Source: Aliivibrio sp. 1S175 (GTDB lineage Bacteria > Pseudomonadota > Gammaproteobacteria > Enterobacterales > Vibrionaceae). Taken from it: DNA of 64,000 nt. A program made the position numbers and the translations under genes. The notes under the pieces are model-generated. The model saw only the letters and a program-made list of their open reading frames with translations, had not been told where the DNA came from and did not search any database. Below are positions 57,515 to 64,000 of the stretch, piece by piece (position 1 is the first letter of the stretch; every line of letters starts with the position of its first letter). The stretch is from positions 35,572 through 99,571 of the forward strand of contig NZ_MAJS01000068.1 of the NCBI RefSeq assembly GCF_001690985.1. Direction: 5' to 3'.

Positions 57515-58090
57515 TTATATGAAGCAAACGCCAGTACCACCTAAACCGCAGTAACCATTCGGATTTTTTGCTAAATATTGTTGGTGGTATTCTTCAGCAA
57601 AATAGAAGGTCTCAAGAGGACTAATTTCAGTGGTAATTAAATCACTAATATTTTGTTTTTTTAAGGCATTCTGATATTGCTGTCGTGTTGTTCTAGCAAG
57701 TGATGTTTGTTTATCTGAATCAGTAAAAACAACAGAGCGGTATTGAGTCCCTATATCATTACCTTGGCGCATACCTTGGGTTGGGTCGTGTTTTTGCCAA
57801 AATGAATGAAGTAAGGTTTCAAGGGATATGACGGAAGGATCAAAGACAACCTTAACAACTTCAGCGTGGTTTGTTTCACCAGTGCAGATATCCTTATAGT
57901 TAGGGTTTATTGTTGTTCCACCGCTATACCCAACGGCAGTCGAGTATACGCCTGATAATTGCCAAAATAGACGCTCCGCTCCCCAGAAGCATCCCATTCC
58001 AAAATAAATGACGTCATGCTTTTCTGGTATTGTATTTAAATCCACATTAAAGATGAAATGAGAAATTATGTTAGCTTTATTTATGGTCAT
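57515..58090 (-). CDS. msrA: Peptide methionine (S)-S-oxide reductase MsrA
   Basis: MsrA repairs methionine-S-sulfoxide. The catalytic cysteine is in [40 protein letters not shown] and [22 protein letters not shown] follow. The C-terminal [11 protein letters not shown] carries recycling cysteines. The frame is open to ATG 58162 (215 residues, near E. coli's 212), but ATG 58090 has AAGGA at six to seven bases while 58162 has none, so the shorter form (191 residues) is listed; the longer cannot be excluded. Divergent from tamA, as expected from the conserved msrA/tamA pair. Confidence 0.92.
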   Translation of the reverse strand: MTINKANIISHFIFNVDLNTIPEKHDVIYFGMGCFWGAERLFWQLSGVYSTAVGYSGGTTINPNYKDICTGETNHAEVVKVVFDPSVISLETLLHSFWQKHDPTQGMRQGNDIGTQYRSVVFTDSDKQTSLARTTRQQYQNALKKQNISDLITTEISPLETFYFAEEYHQQYLAKNPNGYCGLGGTGVCFI

Positions 58091-58203
58091 GTCGCATCCT
58101 TCAACTGAGTCATTTGGAAGACTTTTACCTTGTGCTACTCTACAAAGCGAGTAAATTACCATTACATAGAATGTATTATTGAATCAATAGAATAATTATA
58201 AGT

Positions 58204-59925
58204 ATGACAAAGAAGTTACCCCTCGTTTTAATTTCCTGTTTGTTTATTTTTCCATTTCAAACAATGGCTGAAGTGGAATTAGACGTTGAGGGCTTAGAAG
58301 GACCTTTATTAAGTAATGTAGATGCCTACATTTCTGGAATCCCAGAAGAAGACTATTCAGTCTCTCTTCGCTTTCAATCACGCCTTGAAGATAATATTAA
58401 TGATGCTGTAAAAGCTCTTGGTTATTACCAACCAGTAATTACATTTTCTGTGGAAGGAGAAAAGGGCGAGCAGACTCTTGTGGTTAATGTTGATCCCGGG
58501 GAACCTGTTTATATTTATGTCAGTGACATTTTGATTACGGGAGAAGCCGAAAATGATGTTGATTTTATTCGTGCGGTTGAGTCTTCTGGTTTGAATCTAG
58601 GCCAAGTGTTGAATCATGGAAATTACGAAAGCTTAAAAAGTACCTTACAAAATTTAGCATTAAGGAAAGGGTATTTTGACGGTGATTTTTCCTTAAATAA
58701 ATTAGAAGTAGCACCTGGACGTCATCAAGCAATGGTGCGATTACATTATGATAGTGGTCAGCGTTATAGTTTTGGAGCTTCGACGATTGAAGGTAGTCAA
58801 ATAGAAGAGAGACGAGTGCGTTCAATTATTCCTTTCAAAGAAGGCGATCCATATCTTGCAAGTCAAATCGGTGAATTGAATCAATCTCTTTCAAATACGG
58901 GGTGGTTCTCCTCTGTTTATGTTGAACCAAACCTTGAATCTGTTGGAGTAAATAGAGAACTACCAATGAAGATTCATTTGGAACCTCAAGTACGTAATCA
59001 ACTTGAAACCAGTATTGGTTATTCGACAGATGTTGGAGTAAGAGGAAAAATACGTTGGAAAAAACCGTGGTTAAATGAAGCGGGTCATAGTTTTGATAGT
59101 GCTATATCAATTTCAAAGCCAGAACAAGAAGCAACAGTTTCGTATAAAATACCTTTAGAACAGGTGCTTAAAGATTATTACATTGTTAAGTACGGGCTAA
59201 AGAATGTAGATAATCGAGATACGGACAGCTTAGAATCCAATTTGGCTTTTGAAAGACATTGGGTATTTGATTCTGGTTGGCATCGAACGATTTATACTCG
59301 CTTTCTTTATGAAGAGTTTACCCAAGGTATTCAAGATGGTTCTGCATGGCTAGTTCTTCCTGGAATGTCATTTTCTAAAAGTCGAACTCGTGGTGGAACA
59401 ATGCCAATGTGGGGCGATAAAAAAGCGTTTACGATAGAAGTAACCGATCAAGCATTAACATCTGATGCGAAGTTACTTCGACTTCAAGCGCAAGGTGCTA
59501 TCATTCGTAGTATTGGTCAAAATCATCGTGGGGTTGCTCGGGCTGATCTTGGGGCAATGTATACGGATAATTTTTATAAACTTCCTCCGTCTATTAGATT
59601 TTTTGCTGGTGGTGATAACAGTATCCGTGGCTACGGTTATGAAGAGGTGTCTCCAAAAGATAGTGATGGCTTTCTAACGGGTGGTCAATTTATGGCAACA
59701 TCAAGTCTTGAATATCAATATCGAGTTGTTGGTAATTGGTGGTTAGCCACTTTTGTTGATTATGGTGACGCGTGGATTGAAACGCCAGATTGGAAAATGG
59801 GTGCTGGTTTAGGCATTCGCTGGGCTTCTCCGGTTGGACCTGTAAGGTTAGATTTTGCTTGGGGATTTGATGCTGAACCAGGTGACGAATTTAAAATTCA
59901 TTTTACTTTAGGGCCTGAGATATGA
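58204..59925 (+). CDS. tamA: Translocation and assembly module outer-membrane subunit TamA
   Basis: The 573-residue Omp85 protein has a signal peptide (…FIFPFQTMA/EVE), three POTRA domains (about residues 22-265) and a C-terminal 16-strand barrel. The barrel carries the lid-loop motif in RFFAGGDNSIRGYGYEEVSP and a strand end GLGIRWASPVGPVRLDFAWGF. TamA works with TamB in autotransporter insertion and anterograde phospholipid transport. It overlaps tamB by four bases (ATGA). No strong Shine-Dalgarno element is visible before its ATG. Confidence 0.95.
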   Translation: MTKKLPLVLISCLFIFPFQTMAEVELDVEGLEGPLLSNVDAYISGIPEEDYSVSLRFQSRLEDNINDAVKALGYYQPVITFSVEGEKGEQTLVVNVDPGEPVYIYVSDILITGEAENDVDFIRAVESSGLNLGQVLNHGNYESLKSTLQNLALRKGYFDGDFSLNKLEVAPGRHQAMVRLHYDSGQRYSFGASTIEGSQIEERRVRSIIPFKEGDPYLASQIGELNQSLSNTGWFSSVYVEPNLESVGVNRELPMKIHLEPQVRNQLETSIGYSTDVGVRGKIRWKKPWLNEAGHSFDSAISISKPEQEATVSYKIPLEQVLKDYYIVKYGLKNVDNRDTDSLESNLAFERHWVFDSGWHRTIYTRFLYEEFTQGIQDGSAWLVLPGMSFSKSRTRGGTMPMWGDKKAFTIEVTDQALTSDAKLLRLQAQGAIIRSIGQNHRGVARADLGAMYTDNFYKLPPSIRFFAGGDNSIRGYGYEEVSPKDSDGFLTGGQFMATSSLEYQYRVVGNWWLATFVDYGDAWIETPDWKMGAGLGIRWASPVGPVRLDFAWGFDAEPGDEFKIHFTLGPEI

Positions 59926-62900
59926 GTTCTTTGGATGTAAATGAAGATCAAGATACTAAGATAGTAATAAAGAAACGTCGCTTTAGTCGCCATTGTCTTT
60001 GTTTAGCATTATTTTTACCTAGTATATTTTTGGTTCTCTTATTATTGCTTGGTGGCTTAGTCTTTACTAATTCAGGACTAAATTTAATCGTATGGGGAGC
60101 AGAAAAAGCATTGCCTCAACTATTGATTAAAGGTGTGAAAGGCAGTTTACTTCCCGAGTTTTCCTTATCAGGGATTAGCTATAAAGATAAAAACTTAATT
60201 AATGTCGATGTCTCTAATTTTCATTTTTCTGCGACTACTAAATGTTTAATGACGCCATCTCTGTGTGTCGATGATATAACGATTGATGGACTAACGTTGG
60301 ATTTCCCTAAGCTTCCAGAGCCAGATGAACCATCGATTAAAGAACCAGCAACAGCAAATAAATTACTTTCAATTCCATTTCCTATCAATTTGTCAAACAT
60401 AACATTAAATAATATAGACCTTCGTATTTTAGGTAATCATGTTCAATGGAGTACATTTTCTACAGGAGTTAAATTATATAAAAGTGATTTAACTATTACA
60501 CCTCTAAAGTGGAATAAGATCCGTGTTGAACTGGCTAAAAGCGAGGTCAGTAAATCTAATGAAAAGAAAACTGTTTCAACGACAGATACCATTACACTAC
60601 CTAATGTTTACATCCCTTTAAATATTAATATTGAACAGTTCGAATTACGTGATTTTATGTTGAAACAAGAAACACCGATTCACATCAATCAGTTAGCATT
60701 TAAGGCTGATATTGGTGAGTTTGATGTAGATGTTCATGATTTTTATTTAGATACCCCACAAGCGAATCTATCTTTAAAAAATAAAATAGAGTTAAAAGGG
60801 AATTACCCTTTAACACTCAACGCAATAGCCGAATTAAAACAAACAGAACTAAAAGGGCATAAAGCTAAAATTAGTGTGAGTGGAAGTGTTGCTGATTTAA
60901 CTGCAAATTTAAATGTTTCTGGTGGTTTAAAGGCGATGGTTGATATTAAAGTTCAACCATTAAATAAGGCATTACCTTTTGATATTCATGTATCAAAAAC
61001 AGAGTTGTATTGGCCGCTGTCAGGAGAGAAAGAATTTAAAGTTAGTGTGCCAAATCTAAAAGCAAAAGGTAATCTTGATAAATATCAGTTTGCTAGTGCT
61101 CTATATATAGAGGGAAAAACAATCCCTCAAACAGATGTCCGTCTTGAAGGTAAGGGTAATTTAGAGACAATTAACTTATCTGATTTTATCATCGATACAT
61201 TAGGTGGTTCAATTACTGGTAATGCTGAAGCTAATTGGGCATCTCTAGTTAATTGGAAAGGAAGTGTTTATCTTCAGAATATTCAACCCGGACTTCAATG
61301 GCCAGAGGCGGAGGGTAATATCAGTGGAAAAATCATCACATCTGGAAACTTAACAAAACAAGGGGGGTGGGAAGTAGACACACCACTAATCGATATTAAT
61401 GGAATATTCAGAAACTATCCGCTAGATATTAATGGCGGCCTAACCGCTAACGATATAAAAGGGGCAGGGGAACCGCACCTCAATATCACACAGTTAACAT
61501 TGAATCATGGGGATAATGGACTTTCTATTTCTGGTTCTTTGGATAAAGAGTGGGACCTTAATGTTGATATAGATTTTCCTGAATTATCAGACAGTGTGCC
61601 AGAAGTTCACGGTAAGGTTTTTGGCGGTATCGTATTAACCGGTAAATTAACGGAGCCTAAAATTGCCATTGACATAGATGCCTTGGGATTGGAACTACCA
61701 GAACAAGCGACTATTAATAAAGCCTCTATTAAAGGTTATGTTGTACCAATGCCATCGATTGATGCAGATATCAGTATTAACCTTTTAGATGGTAAATATC
61801 AAAAGCAGATACTTAATGATTTGATTATTCGGTTTAGCGGAAAAGAAAAGAGCCATAAGTTACAAATTGACTTAGATTCTAACGTTATTGATTCTCACTT
61901 GGTGTTTAAGGGGGCATTAAATCGTAGTGTTGGGTGGAAAGGTGAATTAAGTGAAGCTGATGTTAATACAGATATTGGTCAATGGAATTTAGATAAGAAA
62001 GCGTCATTAGCATATAACATAAAAGAACAAGAGTTTTTTGTGCAAGCTAACTGTTGGAGCCAAGGGGGCGCATCCTTGTGTTTGAATAAAGACTTGAAAG
62101 CTGGAAAAGTGGGCAGTGCTGATATCAGTATTAATCATTTTGAGTTTAATAAATTAAAAAAATTCTTTCCAGAAGAGACAGCAATTAATGGTGAAGTTAA
62201 CCTTAATGCATTAGCCCAATGGTCTCCTGGGAAAAAACCTTATGTGAAAGCGTCTCTTTATTTACCGAAAGGTAATATAGAACAAGAAATGGAAGAACCA
62301 CTCAGGGTTGGTTGGGATAAAATTCAAATCAATGCAGAAATGCAAAATGATGAATTGCTAACGGATTGGTTGATTGCACTTACTGATAATGGGGAATTGA
62401 AAGGTGACCTTAAAATAAATCATCTTACTGGGTCTAAAACATTAAGCGGCCACTCTGATATTAAGCAAATCTCATTAGCAATGCTAAAGCCCCTTCTTGG
62501 TGAATTCAGCCAATTAAATGCAATCATTAATTCTGATATTAAAATATCAGGGAAAGCTGAGCATCCTAAATTATTTGGAAAGCTTAATGTTGACGGAATA
62601 AAGGTAGAAGGTGACATATCACCGGTTGATATTGATGATGGCAATGTTGAAATCAATTTTGATGGGCATAAAGGTAAGCTTACATCAGTGATAACGACAC
62701 CTGAAGGCAACCTTAATTTAACGGGCTCTGGTGATTGGTTAGATCTTGCTAATTGGAAAGCAGGGTTAGATGTATTTGGTAATGAGCTTCAAGTTAATAT
62801 ACCACCAATGGTGAGATTAAAAGTTAAACCAGATATGAAAATCAGAGTAACACCTGCTTTGGCGAAAATTACAGGTTCCATTGGTATTCCATGGGGAAGA

Positions 62901-63713
62901 ATCGTCATTAAAGAATTACCAGAAAGTGCGATTGGTTTATCTAAAGATGAAATAATCTTAAATGATGATTTACAGCCAGTAGAAGAAAATACTCCGTTAC
63001 CGATGACGGTTGAAACTAATATAAATATTAGTATAGGTGATGATGTTTTATTATCAGCCTTTGGTTTGGAAGGTGGACTTGTTGGTAATTTGAATATTAC
63101 ACAAAAAAATAAGGGTCCTTTTATTACAGGTGAAGTGAATATAGAAGAAGGAACCTATCGCTCATTTGGTCAAGACCTTCAGATTAGCAAAGGTAAAATA
63201 TTATTTAATGGCCCGGCAGACCAACCATACATTGATATTGAAGCGGTGCGTAATCCTGATAATACCAGAGATGATGTAGTTGCTGGTGTTCGTGTTAATG
63301 GTCCAGCAGATACTCCAACAGTTGAAATATATTCTTCACCAAGCATGCCACAAGCTAATGCTTTGTCTTATTTACTAAGAGGGCAGGACATTGGTAGTGA
63401 TACTGGAGGTGATGCAATGACGACAACATTAATAGGATTAAGCTTAGCTAAAAGCGGAAAAGTTGTTGGTGAAATCGGCAAGGCGTTTGGAGTTCAAGAT
63501 TTACAATTAGATACAGCAGGTTCTGGTGAAGAGTCTCAAGTTACGATTAGTGGATATATAGCACCAGACTTACAAGTTAAGTATGGTGTAGGTATATTTG
63601 ATTCTCTTGGTGAATTTACATTAAGGTATCGAATTATTAGTGATCTCTATATAGAAGCAATATCTGGAGTAGACAGTGCCGTTGATTTGATTTATCAATT
63701 TTCTTTTGATTAA
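59922..63713 (+). CDS. tamB: Translocation and assembly module inner-membrane subunit TamB
   Basis: A 1263-residue AsmA/VPS13-like bridge protein. After a charged N-terminus comes one signal-anchor (LCLALFLPSIFLVLLLLLGGLVF, about 27-49), then about 1000 residues of beta-taco repeats forming a periplasmic hydrophobic groove, and the C-terminal DUF490 domain that docks on TamA (SMPQANALSYLLRGQDIGS…FGVQDLQLDTAGSGEESQVTISGYIAPDLQVKYGVGIF…). TamB is one of the phospholipid conduits between inner and outer membranes. Length is similar to E. coli TamB (1259 aa). Confidence 0.95.
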   Translation: MSSLDVNEDQDTKIVIKKRRFSRHCLCLALFLPSIFLVLLLLLGGLVFTNSGLNLIVWGAEKALPQLLIKGVKGSLLPEFSLSGISYKDKNLINVDVSNFHFSATTKCLMTPSLCVDDITIDGLTLDFPKLPEPDEPSIKEPATANKLLSIPFPINLSNITLNNIDLRILGNHVQWSTFSTGVKLYKSDLTITPLKWNKIRVELAKSEVSKSNEKKTVSTTDTITLPNVYIPLNINIEQFELRDFMLKQETPIHINQLAFKADIGEFDVDVHDFYLDTPQANLSLKNKIELKGNYPLTLNAIAELKQTELKGHKAKISVSGSVADLTANLNVSGGLKAMVDIKVQPLNKALPFDIHVSKTELYWPLSGEKEFKVSVPNLKAKGNLDKYQFASALYIEGKTIPQTDVRLEGKGNLETINLSDFIIDTLGGSITGNAEANWASLVNWKGSVYLQNIQPGLQWPEAEGNISGKIITSGNLTKQGGWEVDTPLIDINGIFRNYPLDINGGLTANDIKGAGEPHLNITQLTLNHGDNGLSISGSLDKEWDLNVDIDFPELSDSVPEVHGKVFGGIVLTGKLTEPKIAIDIDALGLELPEQATINKASIKGYVVPMPSIDADISINLLDGKYQKQILNDLIIRFSGKEKSHKLQIDLDSNVIDSHLVFKGALNRSVGWKGELSEADVNTDIGQWNLDKKASLAYNIKEQEFFVQANCWSQGGASLCLNKDLKAGKVGSADISINHFEFNKLKKFFPEETAINGEVNLNALAQWSPGKKPYVKASLYLPKGNIEQEMEEPLRVGWDKIQINAEMQNDELLTDWLIALTDNGELKGDLKINHLTGSKTLSGHSDIKQISLAMLKPLLGEFSQLNAIINSDIKISGKAEHPKLFGKLNVDGIKVEGDISPVDIDDGNVEINFDGHKGKLTSVITTPEGNLNLTGSGDWLDLANWKAGLDVFGNELQVNIPPMVRLKVKPDMKIRVTPALAKITGSIGIPWGRIVIKELPESAIGLSKDEIILNDDLQPVEENTPLPMTVETNINISIGDDVLLSAFGLEGGLVGNLNITQKNKGPFITGEVNIEEGTYRSFGQDLQISKGKILFNGPADQPYIDIEAVRNPDNTRDDVVAGVRVNGPADTPTVEIYSSPSMPQANALSYLLRGQDIGSDTGGDAMTTTLIGLSLAKSGKVVGEIGKAFGVQDLQLDTAGSGEESQVTISGYIAPDLQVKYGVGIFDSLGEFTLRYRIISDLYIEAISGVDSAVDLIYQFSFD

Positions 63714-63721
63714 ACATGATT

Positions 63722-63730
63722 TGTGGATAA
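63722..63730 (-). promoter_or_regulatory. Possible DnaA box
   Basis: TGTGGATAA is the exact complement of the strong DnaA box TTATCCACA. It lies just after tamB and about 110 bases before the rrn P1 promoter. A single nine-base match can occur by chance, and no cluster of boxes or AT-rich unwinding element is present, so it is not an origin. Confidence 0.3.
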
Positions 63731-63837
63731 GTCTGTGAACAACTTGTGCCCCGCTTAAGGGTAAGAAAGTATAAGTTTTGTATCGGTTAAATGACCAACA
63801 AACAGTAAGAAATCATAGAAAAAAAGGCATTTAATGC

Positions 63838-63865
63838 TTGCTAATATGATCGAGCTCTCTATAAT
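63838..63865 (+). promoter_or_regulatory. rRNA operon promoter P1
   Basis: TTGCTA (63838-63843), a 16-base spacer and TATAAT (63860-63865) are followed by GCGACCTCACTGACACGGA. This matches the E. coli rrn P1 core and its transcribed start region (TATAATGCG…CACTGACACGGA), including the GC-rich stringent discriminator and 16-base spacing. Start would be near 63874. An A-rich stretch upstream (63808-63830) fits an UP element. The 287-base gap after tamB holds this and P2; no gene is encoded. Confidence 0.88.
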
Positions 63866-63951
63866 GCGACCTCACTGACACGGAGCGCTCAACATAGAGC
63901 AGCAAAGGGTTGGTGGACAAGATGGTTAGAGTTTAAGTTTTAAATAAGTGC

Positions 63952-63979
63952 TTGACACTGAGACTTAAATAGATAAAAT
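63952..63979 (+). promoter_or_regulatory. rRNA operon promoter P2
   Basis: TTGACA (63952-63957), 16 bases, TAAAAT (63974-63979). The upstream context AAATAAGTGCTTGACA closely resembles E. coli rrn P2 (AAATAAATGCTTGAC). The discriminator GACCG is GC-rich. P1 and P2 are about 114 bases apart, as in E. coli rrn leaders. The 16S gene and boxA must lie beyond the right edge. Confidence 0.88.
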
Positions 63980-64000
63980 GACCGTCCTCTTCACAGAAAG

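Noticed and set aside
63714..63760. Possible replication origin from the TTATCCACA match
   Set aside because: Only one exact DnaA box, no cluster, no AT-rich unwinding region, and neighbours (tamB, rrn) are not origin genes.

Overview
The window is a compact, AT-rich stretch of a Vibrionaceae main chromosome. Gene order and protein sequences fit an Aliivibrio fischeri-like organism. Nearly everything is core genome. I see no prophage, transposase, integron or CRISPR array. The left edge cuts a yjjP-type gene and the right edge stops inside the promoter region of a ribosomal RNA operon.

Layout. 0-8.8 kb: yjjP(partial)-yjjB and folA, then on the minus strand the conserved envelope/maintenance cluster lptD-surA-pdxA-rsmA-apaH (apaG is absent), and djlA. 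8.8-14.8 kb: a DUF547 protein and the leuABCD operon with a complete attenuation leader (promoter, 20-codon Leu-rich leuL, competing hairpins). 14.9-20.4 kb: a two-gene RND efflux system and an outer-membrane DUF481 protein with an internal duplication. 20.5-29.4 kb: dnaB-alr-Omp85-like, pgi, a CheX-like gene, zur, dusA and a small outer-membrane protein, with several non-coding repeats around 26.2-26.4 kb. 29.4-34.2 kb: cysJIH for PAPS and sulfite reduction. 34.2-37.6 kb: DUF2780, fklB, ytfB-like, an EamA transporter and elaA.

37.6-44.0 kb holds an eight-gene minus-strand run: DedA, ATP-grasp ligase, DinB-like, NRDE, YHS, DoxX, a fused OlsF-type ornithine-lipid synthase and a Crp-like regulator. 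Overlaps of one base and gaps of 3-38 bases suggest a single operon. Its joint function is not one I can name, and it is the best candidate here for an undescribed system, perhaps amino-acid lipid synthesis or modification. 44.1-51.7 kb: a small membrane protein, cpdB, and the sulfate-activation operon cysD-cysN-SLC13 permease-cysC. With cysJIH this gives the whole route from sulfate to sulfide. 51.7-57.0 kb: a TIGR03899-type protein and a zinc-uptake cluster (His-rich membrane protein, ZrgA, ABC ATPase, ABC permease, DUF3299) behind a near-perfect Zur operator; the zur gene itself lies at 26.9 kb. 56.4-63.7 kb: ytfJ, ytfK, msrA and the tamA-tamB translocation module, in the order known from E. 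coli. 63.8-64.0 kb: tandem rrn P1 and P2 promoters reading rightward out of the window.

Names rest on recognition of protein families and motifs by eye. No database search was run.
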